A program made the translations under genes and the position numbers. Positions 39,901 through 49,130 of a DNA stretch of 64,000 bases are shown here, piece by piece. Each line of letters begins with the position of its first letter. The first letter of the stretch is position 1. The stretch is from positions 3,412,230-3,476,229 of the forward strand of contig WARS01000007.1 in assembly GCA_008933995.1 (NCBI GenBank). Reading direction: 5' to 3'. The notes below the pieces were generated by a model. It had not been told where the DNA came from, ran no database searches, and saw nothing but the letters and a program-made list of their open reading frames with translations. The stretch is from Datnioides undecimradiatus (lineage: Eukaryota > Chordata > Actinopteri > Lobotiformes > Datnioididae).

Positions 39901-42900
39901 CAGACAGATACTCAGAGAGACATGCATTTACCTGCAGTGGGCTAATAGGAGGTGGAGGTGCTTTTCGTTTTTTGGGAGTTGTGATCCGTTCATCACTTAG
40001 CTTAGCTACTTGATCATGCTAAGGAGCCAGCAAAGGAGACGGAGACGAGAGGCAACAGAGGGAGAGAAAAGAGAAAGGAGGGATTCAGTGCTGGTTAGTA
40101 AAGGGAGAGTCAATCAACGAGCGCTACAGTAAGACTTGGATTTGTTTTCCACGAATAGCAGCTAAAAGATTTTTCACGAGCTCAGAAATTTGATTTTGTC
40201 TCCTGAGCAAAGCGGATACTAAATTACTGTCCATGACAAGGAGCTACACAACAGAAATCAGACAAAATTTGGCATTTATTCATCATTTTTACCCTCACAT
40301 CATAGGACTAAGGACTAATTTGGACTCTTCCCGGTCATTAACAGTTGATTGGCTGTTGTAGGCTCTGTGACTTGGCCTGTTTGTGACGACTAAAGACAAG
40401 TACTGAGGAGCAAGACTGGTTTCTTACCTGAGGACTTCTCAGAGACTTTGCATCTGTCAAAGGAGACAGAGGGAACATCAGTCACATAGAAATGATAATA
40501 ACAGCTTTGTCTTCACATATTTGACATTTTTTACACTGGGGGTAGAAAACAGTTCGCGGGTCATACAGAAAAAAGCTACACTGACAAAAGAGCTCCTCCA
40601 GATGGCAGTGCTAACTCGGTGCTGAGCCCAGAGCAGCTGAATCTCAGCCGCAGGGAGGCAATACATTTGAGTGTGCTGATCATGTTGTGGGAGCAAAGGT
40701 CTAAAGTAGTCATACTGTGAGGACTCTATCTGGAGGGCAAAAGGATGGTCCATAATAAGCAACAAGTAAAAACAATAACTCAGTGCTCATCTGCCTCTTG
40801 GTCTCTGTTGTCGGCTGAATAGCTGACAGGAGCTCAGGTTTGATTTGTACAATCAGAAACTTATTGGAGTCTGGTGGGTGTGAAGATGGTGACAGCAGTT
40901 TCTGGGTAAAAACAGGGATCCTACTCCATAAAGGCCTGTCTCTGCAGGGACTCTCCTTAATGGCGACACTTCTGAGCCTGTCAGTGGCAAAAACCAGCAG
41001 TAAGTGGATGAACTTCGATAGATGGAGCTGGACTACACTGCAGCCCCAAACCATACTGCAGCGCTCTCACTCAATACCGGATCAATTAAAAAAACTTGTT
41101 GTCCCAAGAATCAATCAAGTCATTCAGGACCCCCCCCCCCCCAAACAACACATTGATGCTAATGGCATTCACTGCTCATTGCTCACTGCACTAACAAAAG
41201 GTTTTCACGCAGCCAGGAGGCCTATGGAGGATCATGGCCAAGCACAGATGTCCAAACAAGAACAAGTTCAGTGTTACAGCTCTGATTGGTCTGTTCAGCC
41301 ATCTGCCACAACCCGATATAATGAGACACACCATGGTCATCGTGAACCATAATGCATGAACGGGAGTGAGTGATGACACAGTCACAGGGTCATAAACAGC
41401 TGGTCTGATAATGTGGCCTTCCACTGACTCAGAGGCTCCTTGCTGTACTTTCTGTGTGCGATGTTGTGTAACTCTCACCTGGGATCTGTTTGTTCAGGGC
41501 AGCAGCGAGGGCAGTTTTGACCTCAGAGTTACCCGACAGGTTGGCGTAGTGTGTGACGTTGTGGCGCTGTGCATCTACGGCCGACAGATCTGCTCCCCGC
41601 TGAATCAAGACCTCAACAGCTGACACAGCACTGGACTCGCTGGCCAGCATCAAGGCTGTCCTGTAACATGGGAAATGTACAAGTACTGATCACCATCCAT
41701 CCATCACGCAAGCGCATCTTAAATCATCCATCTCTTGTTGTTACACTTTTTGAATGTTCCGTGTGACCGTGTGTACCTGCCACTGTTGTCAGGAGTGTTT
41801 ATTTCAGCACCGCAGTCCAGCAAAGTGCTGCATACTTCAGCATGACCATGTTTGGCTGACAACAGCAAGGGGGTGAGCCCGTCCTTTAGGACAAACAGAC
41901 ATTACAAACATTAGGTGTGCCCGAAGTCGTCATAAGGAGGGACCAAAAACAGCGTAAATCGTCTGACATGCGTACGTGGGCCTGTACCTGACGTATGGAA
42001 GTGTCTATGTGGTGAGAGAAATCTCAGATCCATGTGAAAAATGAGGGAACGTCTTCTAAATGAATTTCCCAGCAAATAAACAGAAAAGCCAAAAGCCAAT
42101 CCACTTCTGGAGTGATGTATGTTTTGGGAAAATCCCATCAATGATATATTTACACTTCTAAATGAATGGAGCACTTCAGCAGTTCAGAGTTCATCGCACT
42201 CAGACGGATATTCTTCATCCGGATTGCCAGATCCTAACCCCAAGCACAACATTTAACCCAACCATAACCATCTATGACCTAAATCTAATGCTAACATCTG
42301 ACTGGCTGGGCTTCTGGAGGGCGGTGTACAGACTGGAATGTACTGCTGCCTGCATCATCTTCAATTACATGACATGAGGACAAGAGATTTTCAGTTTTTT
42401 CATCAGTATTCTGCTGCAGGAACAGACACTTGCACACGTCATTCATATTGTTTCAAGTGAAAAAACTCAGGAGTCATGTCCGGCTGGAAAAAGCAGCAGC
42501 ATGTCAAGAAACAGTTAAGTGTGTCAACATAGTTTCATGTTTTATATTACAAGGCTGCCGCTTCCACACGCCACAGAGAACAAAACTATGTTGTGGGTTC
42601 CTCCGAGCCCTGTTAAAGACCTTAGCAGCCCTGCTTCTGCACCGCTCGGTCTGTGTTTCTACTGAACTGCTTCTTTTCTGGAATCTAAAAGACAGAAAGC
42701 ATTTGTTCTGTCAGAGTAAAAGATTCACTGTCTGTGTGGGTGAATGTGAGAGCACAGGTGTATCAAGGCTTGCTTGTCTGTACTTATTTACATCTTTGAA
42801 AGCAGAATACCTCATACGGGCAACAAGGTAGAGCCTGGCCAAGTAAGCAGCAAGTGTCCTGGCTAAGTGTGATAACTTGCAGTGCCTGTCAATCAGGGCA

Positions 42901-45900
42901 ACAGAGCACAAACACATGCCTGTTCAAAGCTTAATACACATCTAATGGCACAGTAACTCTAAAAACTGCCATTCTAACACAAAATGGACAAGTTACAACT
43001 GTGCTTTTTAAAATCGTCACAGCTTCTGTTGTAGAGTTTGTGGTCTTTTACATCTTCTTGGAATTAATTTGTCAGAGGGACAGTTATGGCCTGATAAAAC
43101 CAGATCATAATGTCTCCCAAACTCTCAGTTGTGGTGGTTGTGACTAGCTGTAAAAACAGATACTGTACTTACAGGCCTGTGCCTGGGACAGACTACTTTA
43201 GAAAGGGCATCTTTTTCAACCGAACTATCAGTCATGAAAACCGATTGAAGTGGTCGTTGTGCCCGAACAAGCGTGCCGGCTCTATCACTTCAAACTATAA
43301 ACCAGTGGTTTGCAACCTATTTAGCATGCAAGAGGTAACGCTATCCATAAAGAAATGGGAATTTGCTAAAACAAATACAGTTGTAAACTTGTAGTTCAGC
43401 TCTGCTGGGAGTAATCACTCACCAAGCTCACCATACAGCTTAGAACACACATGCAAACATGTTGTCGTGTATAACTGTATGGCTCCAGACCAAAGATTCA
43501 CAGCCAGACTACACATATTCACCAAACCACAGCACAAACTGGGTTTAAGAAGAATCAGCCACTGAAAGCAGCAATTTAAACTCGTATGAAGATGTTCCTC
43601 CTCGGTGCTATAAGCTGAAGTGCTAAGCTAATACGACTATGAACAGTTTTACTAGTAGAACTATACTACTACTTCTCACACGATGAGGCTGTATTATCAG
43701 ATCTCAAAAATGCCGTATTGCTGAGCTGCACAGATGGACCATCCAGGCTGATTTATGCAGTATCTTCCTTTCAGTGATTGAGAAATATATTCGTTTCCAA
43801 CGGAAAATATGAGGAAGCTTTTATACCACATAATACCACTGTCTCTGAGAATTCAAGTGTACATTTCATTGACGTTCTATAAACACTCTGTGTCCAGCAC
43901 ATGGAAGACTTGGCAGAGGGTTCTGTCTGTATCCTGCTCTGTGTTTATGGAAGACAAATGGAGATCAGGTATAGATATGTGTTACAGCCGTTATGTGTGC
44001 CTGAGGCTAACGAGCTGGCATGTTCTGCTCAGCACAGGCACTGAAATATGTTCCAGACCACTTTGTACTCTATATGTCCAGTGAGAGCAGACAGAGCATT
44101 TGCAGATGATTATGGCTTTGCTGTCTCACATGTACAAAACCTAAAATGAACACGTGTGGAGAATATATAAATTCATATTTATCCATTGTTGCTTAAATGG
44201 TAAATGGGCTGTACTTGTACAGCACCTTTCTAGTTTTTTTGACCACTCAAACAGTTTTACAGTACAAGTCAGCATTCACCCAGTTATACACTGACGGCAG
44301 GTGCTCAGAGAGGAAACTCATCACTCACAGTGGAACAGCCATTTGGGCTTCAGTGTCTTGCCCAGGGACGCTTCAGCACGTGGCCCGGAGGAGCCTGGGA
44401 TCTGACCGCCATACCCCTGATGGGTGGATGACCCATTCTACCTCTGAACCACAACTGCCACTGCAGTTCCACTTTCCTAAAACTCTATGACACTGTACGT
44501 CAGACGATTTGCTGTCTGTTTTGCTTGACATATTTCTAGTTGATTACAAAGAACCAATTAACTACAGCTGGGAGGTTGGGCTAGCTTCAACCGGAAGGAT
44601 TCCAGAAACCCTCCACTCTGCATTACAGCTTTAGAATCCTTACTGCCAAGTTGTGCTGAGTGGTGGCACGAACTAGTCCCTAAAGCCACAACATACAGCT
44701 CGTCAGAGGCTTAAACTAGCATGAGGCTGCAATAAATTTGAAATAACAATAACATAACATTTTTACATGCAGGCTAAGCTCAGAGTGTGTGTGTTTATCT
44801 CCGAACAGGCCAGCTGTGGCATGATAATAAAATGGGAAATAAACGAGGAACACATTCTCTTCATTTCTTTCCTCTCTCTCGCCATCTTTTCTTTAACGCA
44901 CACACTCACTCGCTCACACACGCAGCACGGGATCACGCTCACACACCCCAGTTGGGTAGAAACCACAGGCATGGAGCTTTACTGCAATGGAGACCACATG
45001 TCTGCGGCTTGAGAGCAGGATTCCCACAGTATGCTGACCCTCCGCCTCACACACATATGCTCACATGCAGGCTAATAATGTTCGATATGAATCAATTGTT
45101 AACAGAGAAAGACAAACGAGAAGACGTGTCAGACGGTGAGGATCCTTCATGCCGTGGATGCAGAGGGATGCAGGGAAAAACTACAATCCAAAGTGTACAA
45201 AGAGAATATTTAACTGTCCAAGAGCAAGTTCCTCTCTGAGAATAACAGTAGAAAGACATGTGAATGAGAAGTGAATGGAGCATTTTTGCGGTCTCTGTTC
45301 TGATTCAGAGGGCCTTACTCTCCTGCCAGGAAAAATATGTCTGGGAAAGAAAAGAGTGGAAGTAATTATGAAAGTACATACTGCATCTTTCAGGTTGATG
45401 GGACTTTGGAGTTCACACAGCAGCTGAACAGTCTGGATGTTCCCACTGGCAGCTGAGGATGAAATAAAGCAGTCAGAAAAATGGAAAGACGCACACAGGT
45501 GTCCACAGATCGTAAATCAGAGAGGGCAGCGAGGCAGACGCATTTCTTGCTGAATTTAACAAAACATGAGACCAAATGAATACAAAACACGACTGTCAAC
45601 TCTCCCTCTCATTAAAACACTGGGGCTTATGGTGGCTGTAGTGTAGAATGACACTAGAAAGCTACTGCTATGACTTTACACTTGAGCCAGCTAACATCAG
45701 CACTGCAAACTGAAAATAAGCTCAGAAGAGGCCTGTCATATTCAGAGTAGGCAGACGTTGCCGAAAACCATTAAATCTAGAGAAACGTTGTGGAAGCAAC
45801 ATGAAAATATAACCACGGCACACAGATGAAGTGTGTGAGCATCTTCTCATCACAAAGCAGCGTTTGGTTTGAATGGGAAGTTCTTACTGAAACAAACTGA

Positions 45901-48796
45901 GCGGGAACAACATTTAATCACTTAATTCCTAATACAATTTCATCCAATTAAACCTGGAGCTTAAACTCACTATTCTCACATATTTTCCCATGTCCTTGTC
46001 TTAGTGAACTGATCTGCGATAAGAGCACTTCTGTTTAATTAACTCTGACTACAGCACTCACCAGCATGATGCAGGGCGGTCTTTCCTGAACCGTCTGTAG
46101 CGTCGACAGGACATTTACTCTGGAGGGGGATTATATCAGATGTGAAAATCAATGCTACACATGAATTACAAATGATAACACAAGAGACGTTCTAATGCAA
46201 TGCTCTTACTCAGGGCTCATTTCACTTCATGCTCTGATGACTAGCTACAGTCTCCAACTTCAACCAGCCTTCTGTATCTTAGGCTAATTCAGTGAATATT
46301 TACATTGCCTTGAAGGACTAAATTATTTCATGTCTGATTATGTTTAAAATATGTCCAAACTATTCTAAAAATGCAATTAATAATGCAGCGCAACTGACAC
46401 AAGAATCTAATTAGCGCTGATGTTTCATACACATTTGTATTTTCATGTTTTGGTTCTATTCTCTCCATCATTTACAAAGGTGAATTTTAGGAAAACCGTC
46501 ATTATTCCGCACAACTTCCTGTCCAGTAACAGGTTCATCAGTGTTACAGTATGAAGCAGTATGGTCGAGGCTGTTTAGAGCTTTATAACTGAGCTATGTG
46601 CAACTGTAGACTTGCATAGATGTTTGACCAGTGTGTGTGTTGCTGAGATGAGCATGCTGTCATGGGATAGTGAGGTCAGAGGATCAAAGCAGAAAAAGGT
46701 GTGTGTGGGGGCTGTGTGTGTGAGAGAGAGAAAGTGTGTGTGTCCTCCTACTGAGATCTGCTGATCGGCGCACACATACACACACAATCAGCAGACTGAG
46801 GGCATGAATCAGTGAAACTGTCTGGTTTCAGAGGATGAGACTATTCAGAGTGTACATCTCATACGGTTCAGGCCGCCGCCATGACACATTCCTTATTCCC
46901 TGCACTAAGTAATGTGTCCAAGAAGCTCTGCTATTAAAACACTTTTATTTCAATATTTCTTGCACAACACATTTTTCATTTCACCTATAATGCCATCCAG
47001 CCATTAGTTTTATCAAATACAGTTGGCTTTTCAGTACATTTAATGTAATAAGTGAATTTAGAGATAAAAATCTATTTGTTATTTGTCTTACCTGAGTGAG
47101 CTTTTTGCAGCACTCGACGTGACCGTTTTTGGCAGCGAGGTGTAAGGGATTGAAACCTGAACATAAATAAAGAAATGTCTTTGATAATACCTTTACCAAA
47201 GGTAAAAATTGCAGAATTATGCAGAAATGCAGATGATTTGAAACAATATTCTATCAGTAAAAGTAAAACCTCAGTACGCACCTGCTGCATCAGTGATTGA
47301 CAGGTCAGCTCCATGTGCCAGGATGACAGAGAGACAGTCTGTGTGACCGCGTGCGGCTGCCACATGAAGGCTACACACACAGCAGAGGCAAACAACAGAC
47401 ACCAATTGTTAGCTCTAAAATTCAAACAGCAGCAGTTTGGAAAACAGATATTCTGGTTTTCTATTTTTGCTTTTGCTAGCGTTCAAAGTGAAGAGCTCAA
47501 GGGATTCTTTTTCTTTTGCTTTTTGTTCGTCAGTTAGCTCACCCTCACACAGATACACAGCTATCTAATTTTTAATTAGTTACTTTTGTTCAGGTGCAGA
47601 CACGTCCTGCACACTTAAGGTCAAGTCACGGTACAGCACACAAGCCATGCTGAAACCACGTTTACATTGTTTGTGCATGTCTGTGCAGTCCACAATCAAT
47701 ACAACCCTCTTCCACCTCAGCAAGCAGAAAGGAAAAAACACTAGCCCAGCCCTCCCTTACTGTGTGTGTGTGTGTGTGTGTGCGTAGGGTGCACGCTCAC
47801 ACATTCTTACACCCTCACAACTATGCCCACATGCCTTTCAATCAGGTTTTATCACCATAGAGATACTGTAGACTCCTCCTTTGTGCGCCCTGAAAAGATT
47901 GGAGTGTTGAGATCCCAAACCACCACATTCATCGCGATTTGCAAAGGCTGAGTGTGCATCTGTATGTGTTTCTGTGTTCCAGTCACACACACACAGAAGG
48001 TCAAGGATGTGAACTTCAGCTTGAACAAAAAAGCCTGTGTGTTTGTTTCGCCGTGTGACAATGTGCACACTGGATTCTCCCTGCATTTGCTCCTGTGTTT
48101 TGATGTTCCGGGCTCTGCGTGAGCTGCTTAACACATTGAGGTCAGTGGGTGTTGTGTTTCAGAAAAAGAAAGAGGTCAAATATTAACAGTGAGCCTCTGT
48201 GTTATCAGCAATCTGGATCGGTGAGGCGACGGGCTCTGCTGCCTCCGTAGAAACGAGCTGGCTCTTGAAACAGTGAATGTCAGGTGGGGCTGAATGAACG
48301 GCTGAAAACCGACCTTTCAGGAGCAGCCGTAAACAGCTGTATTTTTAGATTGGCCATTCATTTTTAACCTTGTGCTGTGGAGCGTGAAAGTAGTTTCAGA
48401 AGCCGAGGGATCTGAGCAGATGCCAGGGAGATGTGAAAGAAAAAAGTCACCTGCACTGGAAACTGCTCCCCTCAAATCAAAAAATGAAATACACCCACTT
48501 TCATTTGACCACATTCAGTAGCAGAAGGCATGTTGTGATAGTGATGTACTGTACTGTCCTCATGGGGAGCTCATTACAGAAGTAAACAACAAACAGTACA
48601 AACATGTCAAAACAGTAACTTGCACCAAAGCCTTTACTTCTTTGTGCGTGAGTGTACATGCTTACGCTGATTTGCCCTCGCCGTCCAGCTTTACAGCACT
48701 GGCACCTTTCTTGGCAAGGAGCGATGCCACCTTCTCCACCTCGCCGTGCTCCACCGCAGCGAGCAGGCGCTCATCATTTTTGTTCCACTCGTTGAC
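33838..48796 (-). CDS. rai14: rai14 (ankycorbin), 19 coding exons, 5' end outside window
   Basis: Joining 48796-48666, 47370-47282, 47156-47092, 46119-46062, 45452-45382, 41883-41777, 41660-41479, 40453-40428, 40018-39932, 39491-39402, 38089-37952, 37372-37271, 36535-35810, 35631-35144, 35023-34855, 34769-34602, 34424-34266, 34175-34110 and 33924-33838 gives 3009 nt: 1002 codons plus TGA, no internal stop, every junction GT-AG and in phase. Visible residues 1-234 form about seven ankyrin units, 235-382 a Ser/Pro/Lys linker with [10 protein letters not shown] at 258-267, and about 451-974 a long coiled coil. The C-terminus [22 protein letters not shown] is typical of the family. Human RAI14 is about 980 aa. 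From family knowledge, ankycorbin is an actin/membrane-associated scaffold at cortical actin and cell junctions, including Sertoli cells. NEWNKND and [11 protein letters not shown] favour RAI14 over its paralogue ANKRD24. The first 12 or so residues are missing. Confidence 0.96.
34110..34175 (-). CDS. rai14: rai14 visible exon 18
   Basis: Acceptor ctgtgtag, donor GTGCAG|GTAGGT; 22 codons, phase 0/0. It reads [20 protein letters not shown] then VQ, nearly identical to mammalian RAI14 ([22 protein letters not shown]). Confidence 0.97.
34266..34424 (-). CDS. rai14: rai14 visible exon 17 (C-terminal coil)
   Basis: Acceptor gtcctcctcag, donor CTAGCT|GTAAGA; 53 codons, phase 0/0. [20 protein letters not shown] then [20 protein letters not shown] matches the RAI14 stretch [24 protein letters not shown]. 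This is the strongest single argument for RAI14 rather than ANKRD24. Confidence 0.97.
34602..34769 (-). CDS. rai14: rai14 visible exon 16 (coiled coil)
   Basis: Acceptor acccatcag, donor AAAAGG|GTCAGT; 56 codons, phase 0/0. [20 protein letters not shown] then [20 protein letters not shown] is a highly charged heptad coil. Its end (ASEREKNKR) precedes the conserved C-terminal module. Confidence 0.94.
34855..35023 (-). CDS. rai14: rai14 visible exon 15 (coiled coil)
   Basis: Acceptor cacaaacag, donor CAGAAG|GTGAGA. It completes the split Arg codon and adds 56 codons ([20 protein letters not shown] then [20 protein letters not shown]...WQK). The [12 protein letters not shown] stretch occupies the place of MVPRSSYEKLQ in the mammalian protein. 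Confidence 0.94.
35144..35631 (-). CDS. rai14: rai14 visible exon 14 (coiled coil)
   Basis: Acceptor cttgtttag, donor CAGAACAG|GTGAGG; 162 codons plus two bases of an Arg codon, visible 625-786. It reads [20 protein letters not shown], then a long Glu/Gln/Ala/Leu coiled coil with a five-Gln run and [20 protein letters not shown] near the end. The last part aligns with RTAAKEMEEKISNLKEHL of mammalian RAI14. Confidence 0.95.
35810..36535 (-). CDS. rai14: rai14 visible exon 13 (largest exon, main coiled coil)
   Basis: Acceptor ctcaccccacag, donor CTCCAG|GTAGAT; 242 codons, phase 0/0, visible residues 383-624. It opens with a Ser-rich stretch ([19 protein letters not shown]), comparable to the SYHSTQTDLG region of the mammalian protein. 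An acidic stretch follows, then a continuous coiled coil from about residue 451 ([20 protein letters not shown]) to the end ([14 protein letters not shown]). Open frames on the opposite strand here are shadows. Confidence 0.95.
36536..37270 (-). other. rai14: rai14 intron, nothing notable
   Basis: 735 bp of A/T-rich intron between visible exons 12 and 13; no exon or repeat recognised. Confidence 0.8.
37271..37372 (-). CDS. rai14: rai14 visible exon 12 (coiled-coil segment)
   Basis: Acceptor gttgacag, donor CTCAAG|GTATGT; 34 codons, phase 0/0. [20 protein letters not shown] then GKLK resembles [24 protein letters not shown]-type sequence of mammalian RAI14. A CA microsatellite (37379-37406) begins 6 bp upstream of this exon's acceptor. 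Confidence 0.92.
37379..37406 (+). repeat. (AC)n microsatellite beside a rai14 splice acceptor
   Basis: 14 AC units start 6 bp upstream (in gene sense) of the exon at 37372-37271. On the transcript this is a GU run against the acceptor, where a pyrimidine tract is expected. Confidence 0.95.
37952..38089 (-). CDS. rai14: rai14 visible exon 11 (first coiled-coil segment)
   Basis: Acceptor catttcaaag, donor ACGAAG|GTGATT; 46 codons, phase 0/0. [20 protein letters not shown] then [12 protein letters not shown] shows heptad spacing and high charge, the first short coiled-coil segment after the linker. The donor (gtgatt) is weaker than the others. Confidence 0.9.
38570..38589 (+). repeat. T20 homopolymer
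   Basis: 20 consecutive T, 10 bp before the left end of the hAT fragment. Confidence 0.95.
38600..39340 (+). mobile_element. Decayed hAT-superfamily (ZBED/GTF2IRD2-like) transposon in a rai14 intron
   Basis: It starts with a hAT-type terminus (CAGACCTGGGCATTTTACAG), followed by the 'ccgcgggccacatccggccc' subterminal region. Coding remnants on the plus strand read [14 protein letters not shown] near 38810-38853 and, from about 38898, [20 protein letters not shown] then [16 protein letters not shown]. This is a C-x2-C...H-x4-H BED-type finger as in hAT transposases related to GTF2IRD2. The frame shifts near 38853-38857 and an in-frame TAA follows TEV near 38881-38884. After QGFFFTKLN the DNA becomes A/T-rich and unrelated, so most of the transposase is deleted. 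A 'ggttcggccctc' piece near 39320-39331 suggests part of the right end. It lies antisense to rai14, inside 38090-39401. Confidence 0.85.
38783..39075 (+). pseudogene. hAT transposase 5' fragment, frameshifted
   Basis: This is the coding part of the element above: Lys/Arg-rich start, BED zinc finger (CLVC...HYATKH) and the QGFFFTKL stretch. It has at least one frameshift, one nonsense codon and loss of the downstream catalytic RNase H-like domain, so it cannot encode an active transposase. Confidence 0.8.
39402..39491 (-). CDS. rai14: rai14 visible exon 10 (Ser/Thr-rich linker)
   Basis: Acceptor ctcattcag, donor TACAAG|GTAAAG; 30 codons, phase 0/0. It is rich in Ser, Thr and Pro ([20 protein letters not shown], then [10 protein letters not shown]). 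It is less conserved and is supported mainly by splice sites, frame and position. It is symmetric, so skipping it would not shift frame. Confidence 0.86.
39932..40018 (-). CDS. rai14: rai14 visible exon 9 ([10 protein letters not shown] linker)
   Basis: Acceptor ctccttag, donor CTGCAG|GTAAAT; 29 codons, phase 0 on both sides. It reads [20 protein letters not shown] then [13 protein letters not shown] at visible 259-262 resembles a monopartite nuclear localisation signal. The PPPPISP stretch is a plausible SH3-type ligand. Both are conserved in RAI14 and ANKRD24. Confidence 0.96.
40428..40453 (-). CDS. rai14: rai14 visible exon 8 (26-bp linker micro-exon)
   Basis: Acceptor tttgacag, donor CCTCAG|GTAAGA. 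Only 26 bp, encoding the rest of a split Asp codon and AKSLRSPQ. It is accepted because it restores frame between exons 7 and 9. It begins the Ser/Lys/Pro-rich linker after the ankyrin domain. Confidence 0.88.
40454..41478 (-). other. rai14: rai14 intron, 1.0 kb
   Basis: The intron between visible exons 7 and 8. It holds the poly-C tract. A 170-codon plus-strand frame (40840-41352) crosses this tract and is judged chance: no domain, antisense to the gene. Confidence 0.75.
41130..41142 (+). repeat. Poly-C tract in a rai14 intron
   Basis: About 13 consecutive C after 'ggac'. It is a G run on the rai14 transcript. Confidence 0.9.
41479..41660 (-). CDS. rai14: rai14 visible exon 7 (last ankyrin repeats)
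   Basis: Acceptor catgttacag, donor ATCCCAG|GTGAGA. It encodes 60 full codons, starting [20 protein letters not shown] and [11 protein letters not shown], then a degenerate final unit ([20 protein letters not shown]). It closes the ankyrin domain at about visible residue 234. Confidence 0.95.
41777..41883 (-). CDS. rai14: rai14 visible exon 6 (ankyrin repeat)
   Basis: Acceptor cctaaag, donor GGCAG|GTACAC. It encodes [20 protein letters not shown] then [15 protein letters not shown], a full ankyrin unit with [11 protein letters not shown] and the GAxIN turn. It ends with two bases of a split Arg codon. Confidence 0.95.
41884..45381 (-). other. rai14: rai14 intron, 3.5 kb
   Basis: The longest intron between identified exons. 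It contains the interspersed repeat at 44197-44462 and a weak 'cctaaccccaa' repeat piece at 42230-42270. Nothing else was recognised. Confidence 0.8.
44197..44462 (+). repeat. Teleost 'cagtgtcttgccca' interspersed repeat, fuller copy
   Basis: 'ggtaaatgggctgtacttgt acagcacctttctag', 'gaccactcaaacagttttac', 'attcacccagttatacac', 'cagtgtcttgcccaggga cgcttcagcacgtgg' and 'gggtggatgacccattctac ctctgaaccac' occur in the order of a widespread fish short interspersed repeat of about 270 bp. It lies in the 3.5-kb rai14 intron, on the strand opposite the gene. Confidence 0.7.
45382..45452 (-). CDS. rai14: rai14 visible exon 5 (ankyrin repeat)
   Basis: Acceptor catcctcag, donor GATGCA|GTATGT. After the split Ala codon it reads [20 protein letters not shown] then KDA. 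The SPINLKD end of the repeat is a close match to mammalian RAI14. It ends in phase 0 before the longest internal intron (41884-45381, 3498 bp). Confidence 0.94.
46062..46119 (-). CDS. rai14: rai14 visible exon 4 (ankyrin repeat)
   Basis: Acceptor ctccag, donor CATGCTG|GTGAGT. It encodes [19 protein letters not shown], the end of one repeat and start of the next. SKCP and SGKTALH correspond to SKCPAESVDSSGKTALHYAA of mammalian RAI14. It ends with one base of a split Ala codon. Confidence 0.94.
46120..47091 (-). other. rai14: rai14 intron, 1.0 kb
   Basis: 972 bp of A/T-rich intron between visible exons 3 and 4, with a GT/GA-rich patch near 46680-46745. No exon seen. Confidence 0.8.
47092..47156 (-). 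CDS. rai14: rai14 visible exon 3 (ankyrin repeat)
   Basis: Acceptor ttatgttcag, donor CTCAG|GTAAGA. A split Gly codon is followed by [20 protein letters not shown] and Q. This is the first half of an ankyrin repeat with [12 protein letters not shown] intact. It ends in phase 0. Confidence 0.95.
47282..47370 (-). CDS. rai14: rai14 visible exon 2 (ankyrin repeat)
   Basis: Acceptor tgtgtag and donor gcagcag|gtgcgt. The first base completes the Ala codon split from the previous exon. It reads [20 protein letters not shown] then ADLSITDAA, a canonical ankyrin unit with the LHxAAxxGH core. A second open frame on the same strand is a shadow; the phase from the flanking exons picks this one. Confidence 0.95.
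47371..48665 (-). other. rai14: rai14 intron, 1.3 kb
   Basis: 1295 bp between visible exons 1 and 2, holding the TG run at 47761-47782. No exon seen. Confidence 0.8.
47761..47782 (+). repeat. (TG)n microsatellite in a rai14 intron
   Basis: 11 TG units. Confidence 0.95.
48666..48796 (-). CDS. rai14: rai14 visible exon 1 (start of ankyrin domain)
   Basis: It begins after the acceptor cccctacag and ends AGC|GTAAGC, with two bases of the last codon left over. It encodes visible residues 1-43: [12 protein letters not shown], then a first ankyrin-like unit ([20 protein letters not shown]) ending in DGEGKS. NEWNKND-RLL matches the RAI14 N-terminus just after the MKSLKAKF leader. The exon opens in phase 0, so the missing upstream exon should end on a codon boundary. 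Confidence 0.95.
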
Positions 48797-49108
48797 CTGT
48801 AGGGGATGATTTGAAAGACAAACAACCAGGAAAGGAAGAGAAAGACGTCGCATTGTTAATTAGATTATTATTATTGAACGGTGTGTGTATCCATGGCTTT
48901 AATACTAAGAAAGTATATTATCTGTAATAACATATACATTCCTTACAATGTCATACATCAGTGGACAATGACACCCACATTAACAAATCTTTACTCTGCA
49001 GCCAAGCAGACTGAGATGCCCTTAATGTGAGTAATGCTTCTCAGAGGGAGAGAATGTGTTTTTGGCTCTGCTGTGGCCCACACAAAACATTTGTGTCCAT
49101 ATGTGGGA

Positions 49109-49130
49109 ACACACACACACACACACACAC
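49109..49130 (+). repeat. (AC)n microsatellite
   Basis: 11 AC units, continuing imperfectly to about 49160. Confidence 0.95.

Noticed and set aside
40840..41352. 170-codon plus-strand open frame
   Set aside because: It lies antisense within a rai14 intron, runs through a poly-C tract and shows no domain or splice context.
33838..48796. ANKRD24 as the identity of the ankyrin/coiled-coil gene
   Set aside because: The [10 protein letters not shown] and [14 protein letters not shown] motifs are shared, but NEWNKND, SPINLKD and LNSLSQLSY match RAI14 better.
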